Assembly: GCA_016872645.1 (NCBI GenBank)
Contig: VGZH01000007.1
Location: 1 to 64,000 of the forward strand
Direction of reading: 5' to 3'
Length of the DNA: 64,000 nucleotides
Origin: Planctomycetota bacterium
GTDB lineage: Bacteria; Planctomycetota; Planctomycetia; Planctomycetales; Planctomycetaceae
Under the pieces are notes generated by a model. That model did no database searches and was not told where the DNA came from. It saw only the letters and a list, made by a program, of their open reading frames with translations. Shown in pieces: positions 46,773 to 55,338 of this stretch. Both the position numbers and the translations under genes were made by a program. The number at the start of each line of letters is the position of its first letter. Within the stretch, counting starts at the first letter, position 1.

Positions 46773-47564
46773 ATGAGCTATTTCCGCATTTCCGCCGCTG
46801 AAATCGACAAATTCAAGGAGGACGGGTTCTTTATCGTCCCGAACCTGCTCGACAGCGACGAGGTCTCGCTGCTCAGCCAGATCGCTCGCGCCGATCGCGA
46901 ACTGGCGTTGAAAAAGGCCACCCGCGCAGACGGCGAAGGAGGGGCGATCGACCTGGTTGTCGAGAACGAACTTCCAGACGATTCGATCTACAGCGCGATC
47001 GTCCGCAGCGAGCGAATCGTCAACGCGATGGAGGCTCTGTTGCTCGACGAGGTCTACCACTACCACCACAAGATGATCTTGAAGGAACCGCGTGTCGGTG
47101 GCGCGTGGGCTTGGCATCAGGATTACGGCTACTGGTACAACAACGGCTGTCTGTTCCCGCACTTGGCGAGCTGCATGATCGCGCTCGACAAGGCGACGCG
47201 CGAGAACGGCTGCCTGCAAGTGCTCCGCGGATCACAGCATCTCGGCCGGATCGATCACGGCAAGACCGGCGATCAAACCGGAGCCGATCTCGAGCGAGTC
47301 GCTGCCGCGTTGGAGCGATTCGAGTTGGCACACTGCGAACTTGACCCCGGTTCCGCGATTTTTTTCGACTGCAACTTGCTGCACCGCTCCGATCAAAACA
47401 AGAGCGACCATCCTCGCTGGGCGTTCATCTGCTGCTACAACTCCAAGCACAATGACCCGTACAAGGACTCCCGGCATCCACGATACTCGCCACTTGAACG
47501 TTGGGACGACACGTGCGTTGTCGATGTCGGCCGCCGACAATTGGCAGCACTCTCTGCGAACTAA
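46773..47564 (+). CDS. Phytanoyl-CoA dioxygenase family protein
   Basis: 263-residue Fe(II)/2-oxoglutarate-dependent oxygenase. ATG 46773 gives the standard N-terminus FKEDGFFIVPNLL. The Fe ligands are the His-x-Asp in AWHQDYGYWY and the distal His in CNLLHRSDQN; the 2-oxoglutarate-binding Arg is likely in HPRWAF. Gly/Cys-rich LATREN-type motifs (DKATRENGCLQVLRGSQH) are typical. The substrate is unknown. It precedes the SGNH hydrolase on the same strand, with a palindrome pair between. Confidence 0.85.
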   Translation: MSYFRISAAEIDKFKEDGFFIVPNLLDSDEVSLLSQIARADRELALKKATRADGEGGAIDLVVENELPDDSIYSAIVRSERIVNAMEALLLDEVYHYHHKMILKEPRVGGAWAWHQDYGYWYNNGCLFPHLASCMIALDKATRENGCLQVLRGSQHLGRIDHGKTGDQTGADLERVAAALERFELAHCELDPGSAIFFDCNLLHRSDQNKSDHPRWAFICCYNSKHNDPYKDSRHPRYSPLERWDDTCVVDVGRRQLAALSAN

Positions 47565-47567
47565 TCC

Positions 47568-47648
47568 GAAGCGCCCGCAAGGGCGGACGCTTCACTGATT
47601 TCCCGGGTTCAGGTCATTTGGAACGACCGCCCTCGCGGGCACTTCGGG
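47568..47648. repeat. Inverted palindrome pair
   Basis: Arms CCGAAGCGCCCGCAAGGGCGG (47568-47588) and the complement of CCGAAGTGCCCGCGAGGGCGG ending at 47648. Each has its own GCCC-GCAA-GGGC type hairpin. There is no GTAG head, so it is a separate subfamily. It lies between the PhyH and SGNH genes. Confidence 0.75.
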
Positions 47649-47671
47649 TTTGTCTAGAAAGGACCATTTTC

Positions 47672-48838
47672 ATGTCTCGCCAAATTCTGCGAACTCTGCT
47701 GGGCTTCTTGATCCTGACTTCTACCGCTTTCGCATTACGGGCCGCCGACCCCGTCGCCAGCGAGAAGGGGAAACTCAGCGACGACAAGTCGACGCGCTGG
47801 TTTGATCTGCGAGTACTCAAAGTCGAAGGCCAAGCGTGGACGGAAACGAAGGCTCCATTCGACCGCTTCCCAGCCAAGGCGGAGAAAACCGTCCGCGCGG
47901 GGGTGTGGGGACTGAGCCAGCATTCGACCGGTCTGTGTGCTCGGTTCGAGACGAATGCCGCGTCGATCAAAGCCAAGTGGACATTGACTTCGGCGAAGCT
48001 GGAGATGCCACACATGCCGGCCACGGGAGTCAGCGGACTCGATTTGTACGTCCGCTCGGAAGACGGTTTCTGGCGCTGGCTGGCGAACGGCCGGCCCTCG
48101 GCTCAGACGAACGAGACGACGTTGGTCTCCACTCTTCCGCCGTTGCGAAAGCCGTCGGAGACACGCGAGTTCTTGCTGTACCTGCCGCTCTACAACGGAG
48201 TCAGTTCGGTCGAGATCGGCTTGCCCACCGACGCAAAGCTGTTGAAAGCCGAGCCGTACAAAAACGAGGACGGCTCTCTGCGCAAACCGATCGTGTTTTA
48301 CGGCACGTCGATCACGCAAGGGGGCTGTGCGTCTCGGCCAGGGATGGTCCACACGGCAATTCTTCAACGGCGGCTGGATCATCCGGTCGTGAATCTTGGC
48401 TTCAGCGGCAACGGCAAGATGGAGATGGAAGTGGTCGAATTGATGGCCGAGATCGACGCCTCGTGCTACGTCATTGATTGCCTGCCGAACCTTGAACCTA
48501 AAGAGGTCGCTGAGCGAACCGAACCGTTGGTGCTCGCGCTCCGCAAGGCTCGGCCCAAGACGCCGATCCTGCTTGTCGAAGATCGTAGCTACAGCGACTC
48601 GTTCCTCGTCACGTCGAAGCGCGAGCGAAACGAATACAGTCGCCACGCACTGCATTCAGCACATGCTCGCCTGCGTGGCGACGGAATCGAGGGACTGTTC
48701 TATCTCGATGGCGATTTCCTGCTGGGCCCGGACAACGAGGGGACGGTCGATAGTTCGCATCCCACCGATCTCGGCTTCTTCCGCCAAGCGGATGCCTTTG
48801 AGCAAGTCTTGCGACCGATCCTGTTCGGGGAGAAATGA
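47672..48838 (+). CDS. Exported SGNH/GDSL hydrolase
   Basis: 388-residue exported esterase-like protein. ATG 47672 follows AAAGGA; the signal peptide ends near FALRAAD. An N-terminal beta-domain (about 30-195, with VWGLSQHSTGLCARFETNA) precedes the SGNH domain. Block I is VFYGTSITQGGC with the nucleophilic Ser, the Gly block is NLGFSGNGKM, the oxyanion Asn region is DCLPNLEP, and the C-terminal catalytic pair is DSSHPTDLG. It matches the two-domain architecture common in planctomycetes, probably acting on acetylated glycans. Confidence 0.87.
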   Translation: MSRQILRTLLGFLILTSTAFALRAADPVASEKGKLSDDKSTRWFDLRVLKVEGQAWTETKAPFDRFPAKAEKTVRAGVWGLSQHSTGLCARFETNAASIKAKWTLTSAKLEMPHMPATGVSGLDLYVRSEDGFWRWLANGRPSAQTNETTLVSTLPPLRKPSETREFLLYLPLYNGVSSVEIGLPTDAKLLKAEPYKNEDGSLRKPIVFYGTSITQGGCASRPGMVHTAILQRRLDHPVVNLGFSGNGKMEMEVVELMAEIDASCYVIDCLPNLEPKEVAERTEPLVLALRKARPKTPILLVEDRSYSDSFLVTSKRERNEYSRHALHSAHARLRGDGIEGLFYLDGDFLLGPDNEGTVDSSHPTDLGFFRQADAFEQVLRPILFGEK

Positions 48839-48900
48839 CGAATTCCAAATGTAGAATGACAAATCTTCTTTTCGTCATACGTCATTCGTTGTTCACGTCA
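48836..48900. repeat. Dispersed repeat after SGNH gene
   Basis: Segment ATGACGAATTCCAAATG...AGAATGACAAATC...TTCGTCATACGTCATTCG containing inverted ATGACGAA/TTCGTCAT units. It begins at the stop of the hydrolase and may help termination. Confidence 0.5.
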
Positions 48901-48998
48901 CGCACCGCCTTGACGGTCGAAAGAGGGCACTCGTATCATCGTTTGCCTTTGACCAAAATCTGCGGAAAGTCCTTGGAATATCTCGCTGAAAGTTCGAC

Positions 48999-50213
48999 AT
49001 GAAACCTGAGCCAATGCAACACGCCAGTGCCCTGCCGAATACCCAGTCGCCGCTGGTTAAGTGGCTCGACCAGTATGGCAACGGAGCGACGATCGTTGCC
49101 TGCGTAGCGATGATCGGCGGAGCGATCTGGTACTCCTACACCCGCACGTCGTCGGCTCGCAGCGAGTCAGCGTGGGCCCAATACAGTCAGGCTCGCACCG
49201 CCGAAGACTTCGGCAACATCGCCGACGTCTTCTCAAACACGGAAGTCGGCACTTGGGCACGCTTGGGCGAAGGGGAGCGATTGGTCGATTCCGGCATTTC
49301 GCTGATGTTCACCGATCGCGAAGCGGCGTTGGGAGAGCTCAAGAAAGCGGACGAGGCATTTGGAAAAGTGCTCGGCAACATGTCTGGTCCCGAAGTCGCT
49401 CGTGAGCGGGCTGCGTGGGGCTTGGCGAAGTCGACCGAAGCCCAGTCTGACGGCGACACTGCCAAGTCCATCGAAGGCTACGCCGCACTGCTCAACCAAT
49501 TCCCGAAGTCGATCTACAAAGCTGCGGCCGAAGAACGGATCGAGTCTCTCAAGTCGCCGGAAGCCAAAGAATTTTACGCCTGGTTTCACAAGCAGAGTCC
49601 GAAGCCGGCCGATCTCAAGAAGCCCAAAGATGGACTGCCAGAGGGCCACCCGCCGATCGACTCGTTGCCGGATAACAAGCCGGACGGAGAGAAGACGAAA
49701 TCGGAAGACCAGACGAAGTCATCGGAAGTCGAAAGCCCGGTCGTCGCCAAGTTGAAAGCTGAGATCGAAGTCGATTGGAAGAAGATGCCGCTGCAAGATG
49801 CCGTCAAATCCATCGCAGAGAAGTGCGAGATCGAAATTGATCTCGACGGCGAGGCTCTTAAGGCGTCAGGGTTCACCAAGGACATGGAGCAAAATCTAAC
49901 GCTCGGCAAAGTGACCGGCTTGGCTGCGATCGACGCGATCCTCCAGAAGTCCGAGAAGGAAAGACCCGGGCGAGGGATGGTATTGGTCATTCGAGACGAG
50001 GAAAAAAAAGCTCTCATCACGACGGCCGAGTTTGCCAAGAAGAACGAGCAAACGCCGTTCGAGTTCTCCAAGCCGGCCGATGCCGATCCTCCCAAGCTTG
50101 AGGCGCCCAAACAAGACACGCCCAAGTCGGAGCCGGCGAAGGATGAAAAGCCGAAGTCGGATGACAAGCCTACGGAGAGCAAGGACAAGGATGCCCCGGC
50201 GGAATCGAAATGA
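48999..50213 (+). CDS. Membrane-anchored TPR protein with STN-like domain
   Basis: 404-residue protein. A single transmembrane helix near residues 28-46 (GATIVACVAMIGGAIWYSY) is followed by TPR-like helices (about 60-190), similar to YfgM/Tol-Pal-linked proteins. After an acidic Lys/Pro linker comes a domain resembling the secretin/TonB short N-terminal fold (about 235-335; WKKMPLQDAVKSIAEKCEIE, TLGKVTGLAAIDAIL). The tail is Lys/Glu/Pro-rich. Its ATGA stop/start overlap with the next gene indicates translational coupling. Function unknown. Confidence 0.75.
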   Translation: MKPEPMQHASALPNTQSPLVKWLDQYGNGATIVACVAMIGGAIWYSYTRTSSARSESAWAQYSQARTAEDFGNIADVFSNTEVGTWARLGEGERLVDSGISLMFTDREAALGELKKADEAFGKVLGNMSGPEVARERAAWGLAKSTEAQSDGDTAKSIEGYAALLNQFPKSIYKAAAEERIESLKSPEAKEFYAWFHKQSPKPADLKKPKDGLPEGHPPIDSLPDNKPDGEKTKSEDQTKSSEVESPVVAKLKAEIEVDWKKMPLQDAVKSIAEKCEIEIDLDGEALKASGFTKDMEQNLTLGKVTGLAAIDAILQKSEKERPGRGMVLVIRDEEKKALITTAEFAKKNEQTPFEFSKPADADPPKLEAPKQDTPKSEPAKDEKPKSDDKPTESKDKDAPAESK

Positions 50214-51382
50214 ACCGGCCGCAATCGAGCACCGACGAGGAAGAGTCTCTGGTCGCCGAGTCGGATTTGCTTGAGGGAGCGGACGAATCGGATGCTGTCG
50301 CCGAGAATACGGAATCTCTGGCGGTCACACTTTCGTCCGAACCAGTTCGCGTCGTGGTCGAAGCTCGAGCCCATGGATGGCGAGTCGATCATTATCTGTC
50401 GCGACTGTTCCCCAACTACAGCCGCGCATTGTTTCAGAAAGCCCTCGAGCAGAAATCGGTCGTGCTCAATGGGCTGCCGGTCAAAGCCGCTCGGAGGTTG
50501 CGGGTGAACGACGTGCTTGATGTCCGCCTGCCCGAACTCCCCGATAGCAGCTTGCCGCCGGAAGACATTCCGATCGACGTGCTGTTCGAGGACGAGCATC
50601 TCGTGGTGCTCAACAAGCCGGCGAACATGATCACGCACCCCGGCAAGGGGCATTATCGTGGCACACTGGCGGGTGCGTTGCAGTTTCACTTCAACCAGCT
50701 CAGCAACGTCGCGGGACAACTTCGGCCGGGGATCGTGCATCGGCTCGACAAGGATACCAGTGGTGTCATCGTCATCGCCAAGAACAATCAGGTCCACTGC
50801 AAGCTCAGCGAGCAGTTCGAGGCCCGCACAACGGTCAAAGAATACCGAGCGATCGTCTGGGGCGAGGTCGCTCAGGACAGCGGCATCATCGATACGCACG
50901 TTCGTATCAACCCGAAAGTCCGCGAGAAGATGCAGGTCTGTGAGGCCGAGGGGAATGCTCGCCAGGCGATCACGCACTTCGAGGTCGCCGAACGCTTTCA
51001 CGGATTCACGTTCATGCACCTCAAACCAAAGACTGGCCGCACGCACCAACTGCGTTTGCACATGTCGCACCTCGGCCACTCGATCGTCGCCGACGAACTG
51101 TACGGTGGCGGCAAATGTCTGCGGGTTGCCGATGTCGACGGTCGTGTCGTTCAGGCGGAACGAGAGACGTTGCTCTCTCGCAAAGCCGAGTCCGCCGCCA
51201 AGAAGTCCGGCTTCGAGTCGGTGGTAGACACGTTCGACGACGTCCTCATTCGCCGCCAAGCTCTCCACGCCTTTCGATTGAGCTTTCGGCATCCGGAGAG
51301 TGGAATACCAATGACGTTTGAAGCGCCGTGGCCCCTCGATTTTCAACAAACACTGGAGTCGCTTCGCCAGAACAAATGCTGA
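50210..51382 (+). CDS. RluD-family pseudouridine synthase
   Basis: 390-residue RNA pseudouridine synthase of the RluA/RluD group. An acidic N-terminal extension (1-45) precedes an S4 RNA-binding domain (about 55-110; DHYLSRLFPNYSRALFQK). The catalytic motif GIVHRLDKDTSG contains Asp180. The C-terminal part has RTHQLRLHMSHLGH, and DELYGGGK is also conserved. It probably modifies 23S rRNA; the exact site cannot be determined. It starts inside the stop of the preceding gene (ATGA). Confidence 0.9.
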   Translation: MNRPQSSTDEEESLVAESDLLEGADESDAVAENTESLAVTLSSEPVRVVVEARAHGWRVDHYLSRLFPNYSRALFQKALEQKSVVLNGLPVKAARRLRVNDVLDVRLPELPDSSLPPEDIPIDVLFEDEHLVVLNKPANMITHPGKGHYRGTLAGALQFHFNQLSNVAGQLRPGIVHRLDKDTSGVIVIAKNNQVHCKLSEQFEARTTVKEYRAIVWGEVAQDSGIIDTHVRINPKVREKMQVCEAEGNARQAITHFEVAERFHGFTFMHLKPKTGRTHQLRLHMSHLGHSIVADELYGGGKCLRVADVDGRVVQAERETLLSRKAESAAKKSGFESVVDTFDDVLIRRQALHAFRLSFRHPESGIPMTFEAPWPLDFQQTLESLRQNKC

Positions 51383-51387
51383 AGTAC

Positions 51388-51450
51388 ATTGCAGGCCGGT
51401 TGTCGGTGATCCGTCGTCCGTTGTGACTGACCACTGACCATTGAGAAAGG
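51388..51450. repeat. Dispersed-repeat-like tract
   Basis: Tract GGTTGTCGGTGATCCGTCGT...GTGACTGACCACTGACC, built from TGACCACTGACC and TCGGTGATCCGTCG units, between the RluD-like and FAH-family genes. No strong inverted arm. Confidence 0.35.
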
Positions 51451-51460
51451 ACTAATACCC

Positions 51461-52330
51461 ATGAAGCTCGCCAAAGTTCGTCTGAAGGATGGTTCTGTCC
51501 GCGTGGCCAGTGTCGAAGATCAATCCTTGCGGTTGCTCGATCTGTCACGCTCGGCGACGATTCATTGCCTCGCTGACATCCTCAACGAAGCCGATCCTTC
51601 CGCGCTGGCTCGATTGCTGATCGACGACACGAGCGAACCATTGTCGGCCAGCGCAGTGCGGTTTCTCGCTCCGATCGACTCGCAAGAAGTTTGGGCCGCA
51701 GGAGTCACCTACAAGCGCAGCCAGGTCGCGCGGATGGAAGAATCCGAGTCCGGGGCGTCGCACTACGACAAGGTCTACACGGCACCACGGCCGGAGATTT
51801 TCTACAAGGGGAACGCCCGCCGCACCTCTGGCCCCAGCGAACCGGTACGGGTTCGAGCCGACAGCCATTGGACCGTGCCAGAGCCGGAGTTCACGCTCGT
51901 CGTGTCACCAAAGGGGAAGCTGGTCGGCTACACGATCGGCAACGACATGTCGGCCCGCGACATCGAGGGTGAGAACCCGCTCTATTTGCCACAGGCGAAG
52001 GTCTACAACCAATGCTGTGCTCTCGGCCCGTGCGTACTGCTGGCCGATCAGCCTCTCGATCGCGATGCGACCAAGGTCATGCTGACGATTCATCGCGCTG
52101 GCCGCGAAGCGTTCCGAGGTGAAACCCATCTGGGCATGATCGTTCGCGGGTGGGACGAACTGATTGGGTGGTTGACTCGCGAAAACGACATTCCGGAAGG
52201 GGCATTCCTGTTGACAGGGACCGGCGTCGTTCCGCCCGATGAATTCACGCTCGAAGACGGCGACAGCGTGTCGATCGAGATCACCGGAATTGGGACGCTG
52301 ACGAATCCAGTCGTCAAATCCAAGGTGTAG
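51461..52330 (+). CDS. Fumarylacetoacetate hydrolase family protein
   Basis: 289-residue FAH-superfamily enzyme, which typically cleaves acylpyruvate-type C-C bonds or decarboxylates related acids. ATG 51461 follows AAAGGA. The metal-binding acidic triad is in VPEPEFTLV plus the downstream Asp of GNDMSARDIE. Other motifs are VWAAGVTYKRS, IFYKG and LLTGTGVVPPDEFTLEDGD. The substrate is unknown; plant-sugar acid or aromatic catabolism is possible. It stands as the last gene before two hairpins. Confidence 0.88.
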   Translation: MKLAKVRLKDGSVRVASVEDQSLRLLDLSRSATIHCLADILNEADPSALARLLIDDTSEPLSASAVRFLAPIDSQEVWAAGVTYKRSQVARMEESESGASHYDKVYTAPRPEIFYKGNARRTSGPSEPVRVRADSHWTVPEPEFTLVVSPKGKLVGYTIGNDMSARDIEGENPLYLPQAKVYNQCCALGPCVLLADQPLDRDATKVMLTIHRAGREAFRGETHLGMIVRGWDELIGWLTRENDIPEGAFLLTGTGVVPPDEFTLEDGDSVSIEITGIGTLTNPVVKSKV

Positions 52331-52350
52331 GGGATACGTCTCTCATCCAA

Positions 52351-52414
52351 CCGACGCACGAAGCGTCGGTCATAAACAACATCAGCCCGGCCGCATCCGA
52401 ACGGCCAGGCTGAT
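52351..52414. terminator. Two hairpins after the FAH gene
   Basis: CCGACGC-ACGAA-GCGTCGG at 52351-52369 and a 14-bp stem, CATCAGCCCGGCCG-N8-CGGCCAGGCTGATG with one mismatch, near 52379-52414. They follow the FAH gene by 20-85 bases and converge on hisB. Termination is likely, but no T-tract is present. Confidence 0.6.
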
Positions 52415-52744
52415 GCATGTTCTAAACAATTCCAACGTGTCTTTGTCGCCAACAACCCGCCGAGCTCCCCCCGCCGTGAAGAGCCTGCGATCCGTGGCTG
52501 CCCGCCGTGACCGAGTCACGAGCGAACAGTCGTAACAACCTGAGTTGTCCTCCGTGTTGACATAACCCGGCAGTTGTCCGCGAACGACTCCCACTCGAAT
52601 GCGGCATCCGGTTCAGCAATTCGGTTGGGGGTCGGAATTGCGGCGGTAGCGTATCGGTCGCCTGTGGAAATGCAACGAACATTTCATGTCGATTTTTCGA
52701 CCACGATTTTGAACTTGCAAATCACAGTGCTCCTTCTTACTGAG
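52415..52744. other. Gap without gene before hisB
   Basis: About 330 bases between convergent genes with nothing recognised beyond the preceding hairpins; the overlapping ORFs are compositional shadows. Confidence 0.4.
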
Positions 52745-53338
52745 CTACTTTGTGAGCGTCCCTTTCGAGGACGGCACACCGGCTTGTCGCGGATCAATCA
52801 CGATCGCTTGGCGCAGCACGCGAGCGGTACCTTTGAAACACGCTTCGCTGATATGATGACTGTTTTGCCCGTGATGCAACACGAGATGCAGATTCAATAG
52901 CGCGTTGGCGGCGACTGCTTCCCAGAAGACCGGGACCAACTGGCAATCGAATTCGCCAATCTTCTCGGTCGGGAAATCAACGCGGAACACGAATGCCATG
53001 CGTCCGCTCAAATCGACGGCCGAGGTGACCAGTGTTTCTTCCATCGGCAGCGCGATACTGCCGTAGCGCACAATTCCCTTCTTGTCACCGAGCGCTTCGG
53101 CCAACGCTTTGCCGAGACAGATGCCGGTGTCTTCGACCGTGTGGTGATGATCAACATGCAGGTCGCCCGTCGCCTTGACGGTCAGGTCCATCAACGAATG
53201 CTTCGCGAGCAGCGTCAGCATGTGATCGAAGAAGCCGACTCCGGTGTCGATCTGCGCTTGACCAGAACCATCCAGATCGAGCGACAAGTCGATGGTCGTT
53301 TCAGCGGTCTGCCGGTGAATTTTGGCGGTGCGTGGCAT
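52745..53338 (-). CDS. hisB: Imidazoleglycerol-phosphate dehydratase
   Basis: 197-residue HisB of the monofunctional bacterial type. It dehydrates imidazole glycerol phosphate in histidine synthesis. The two His-rich metal motifs are [13 protein letters not shown] and [27 protein letters not shown] and the C-terminal PSSKGTL are conserved, and length and start are standard. It is separated from other his genes. The anti-sigma-like gene lies 30 bases upstream on the same strand. Confidence 0.95.
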   Translation of the reverse strand: MPRTAKIHRQTAETTIDLSLDLDGSGQAQIDTGVGFFDHMLTLLAKHSLMDLTVKATGDLHVDHHHTVEDTGICLGKALAEALGDKKGIVRYGSIALPMEETLVTSAVDLSGRMAFVFRVDFPTEKIGEFDCQLVPVFWEAVAANALLNLHLVLHHGQNSHHISEACFKGTARVLRQAIVIDPRQAGVPSSKGTLTK

Positions 53339-53368
53339 GGAGAAATGTTTACAGCTAGAGGCGAGAAA

Positions 53369-54811
53369 TCAGGCGGCACAATCTTTGTCGGCGGGTTTCG
53401 CGGGTTCGGATCGAGCCTTCGCGGGAGCGGCCGGAGCCGTCGGCTTCGACGAATTGCTCGGTGCAACTTGCGACTTTCCTGCCTGTGATTGATCGACGAC
53501 CACGAACAAAACTTGCATGGGTCGTTGAGCGGTCGGAGCCCGGTCAGCGTTCTTTTCGAGTGCCATCTGCGAACGGTTCGCGTTTCGTGACGGGCCGCGA
53601 TTGCGAGTCTGCTGGCTCACTTGATTCTGTACCAAGGCCTCGCGCGAAACTTCGAATGCGAACTGTTTTGTCGGCTGATCCTTTGAATCTTGCGACTCCT
53701 TGCCGCCAGCCGAAGCCCCCTTTCGGGCGATCTTCGAGGTCGCGGGACCGGTCTCAAGATTCCTTTTTTCGGCGACAATGGGCGCGGGAGCCGCAAATCG
53801 GCGGGCGATCGCCTGCGAGTCGAGTCCACTACTGACCTCGTTCAACTGAGCCAGCTCGATCGGCTGATCGACTTTCAAACTTTGGAGGAAGTTCTCGTCG
53901 CGAAGCTTCCTTAACGTCGCGGTGAGTTGTTCGGCATCCGTTTCGATAAAGACCGCGTGCAGTTGGTCGGAAGGGGCATTTGGAGATTTGGCAAAGTCTG
54001 ATTTCTTGTCGGCAATCGCATCAGCACGCCCGTTATTGCCGAACAACAACTGCAACCCGGCCTGGCCCTCTTGACGATCGACAATGGTTAGCCAGACCAC
54101 GGCCACTTCGTTTCCCTCGGTTCGCATCGCACGGACACTATCACCAACTCCGGCACCCCGTAGCGCCTCTTGATCGAAGAAGATGACGCCCGACTCAGGC
54201 GAGGCGATCGTCGATGACGAACTCGCAACGTCGCGCCGCCCATTGACGGCGATCGAATTGTTTTCGGCAGCACCGGCCAGCGCACCGCTGTTTCGTAATT
54301 CGGTCGCCGATGTGTCGGCTGTCATCGGCAGTGGGGCGGCCTCTCCACCGAAAGTGGCACCTCGCGGCGACGCCTCCGCAACGGCGAATTGCTTACCGAG
54401 AGCAGCGTCTTGCCTCTGAACTTGCGTGATGCTCGGACTGCCTCGGTCGTCCATCGCTCGAACCAGCAACAGCAAGCCAGCGGCGGAGGTCAGCACTGCG
54501 ACTGCTCCGACCCAGCGACGCGCCGAACCGGCGCTGCTCGCCGCGACTCGCGTCGGGGCACACGCGTTGTCGTCTCGATGGGATGGAATCAGCATTTCGC
54601 GTTCGATCGCCTGCAAGACCTGATTCGGAAACTCCAACGGCAGACGCTCACGCGGCAGATTCTTCAGAAGGGTGGAGACCTGTTGGATCTCAGACAATTC
54701 ACGGCGAGCCTCGGCGGACGTCGCCAATCGCTGCTCGACGACCGCACACTCAGCGGGATTCAATTCGCCGTCATGAAAGGGACTCAGCAGGTTGTCGGCA
54801 GGGAGGGCCAT
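53369..54811 (-). CDS. Anti-sigma-factor-like membrane protein
   Basis: 480-residue protein. The N-terminus LLSPFHDGELNPAECAVVEQ matches the anti-sigma zinc-finger (zf-HC2-like) helix, with His and Cys kept but the second Cys pair not obvious. A single transmembrane helix follows near residues 100-121 (WVGAVAVLTSAAGLLLL). The long periplasmic part is Ser/Ala/Gln-rich with a conserved-looking VVWLTIVDRQEGQAGLQLL. No ECF sigma factor gene lies next to it within the window, unlike most such pairs. The C-terminus has QVLFVVVDQ, then a Pro/Ala/Lys tail. Confidence 0.68.
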   Translation of the reverse strand: MALPADNLLSPFHDGELNPAECAVVEQRLATSAEARRELSEIQQVSTLLKNLPRERLPLEFPNQVLQAIEREMLIPSHRDDNACAPTRVAASSAGSARRWVGAVAVLTSAAGLLLLVRAMDDRGSPSITQVQRQDAALGKQFAVAEASPRGATFGGEAAPLPMTADTSATELRNSGALAGAAENNSIAVNGRRDVASSSSTIASPESGVIFFDQEALRGAGVGDSVRAMRTEGNEVAVVWLTIVDRQEGQAGLQLLFGNNGRADAIADKKSDFAKSPNAPSDQLHAVFIETDAEQLTATLRKLRDENFLQSLKVDQPIELAQLNEVSSGLDSQAIARRFAAPAPIVAEKRNLETGPATSKIARKGASAGGKESQDSKDQPTKQFAFEVSREALVQNQVSQQTRNRGPSRNANRSQMALEKNADRAPTAQRPMQVLFVVVDQSQAGKSQVAPSNSSKPTAPAAPAKARSEPAKPADKDCAA

Positions 54812-55338
54812 CTCAGTCGTCTACTTCGGAAGGTCAAAACGGAAGCATGAGCAGAATGTCGGAATCTGTCAGTTTCGGCAGGGCTGCTCTGACAAGCGGC
54901 CGATTCAGAAAGTTCCCACGGCCACGAGCGTTGCGAAAAAACGCTGTTATTTCAATGCCGAAGTCCTGAATCGCCAGCCACGAAGACCCAGGTTGAGCCC
55001 TTTTTCGCCGGTTCGCTACAAGCCTGCCGAAAAAGTCCGCCTTGTGAGTACGGTGCCTCGGCAATGCAGCGAATCCGGCTAGTCGGTGTGGCCCGGCGAG
55101 CAGTTATCGGGACTTGTTCTGGATCGCATCGTGCTCTGTATCGCGGCAGCTTTCGCAACGCATTTGCCAACGTCGTGATCAGGCTGATTCTCATTGAAAT
55201 CCTGACCCTTGCCGAAGCCAGCAGGGCCGACCGGCAAGTGGGGAATGACATGCCGCAGCTAGACACCGAAGCCGATGGCGGAGAATGAACGACTTGGAGC
55301 GGCTCCGCGTTTCCACTCGCTCCGCACTCGTTTCGAGA
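54812..55338. other. Gap with no recognised gene
   Basis: About 530 bases upstream of the anti-sigma-like gene. Both-strand ORFs (for example 54952-55266 minus) have no recognisable domain, and no sigma factor fragment could be found. Probably promoter and decayed sequence. Confidence 0.45.

Noticed and set aside
49586-51349. 587-residue minus-strand ORF
   Set aside because: Antisense to the TPR/STN and RluD-like genes; no recognisable family.
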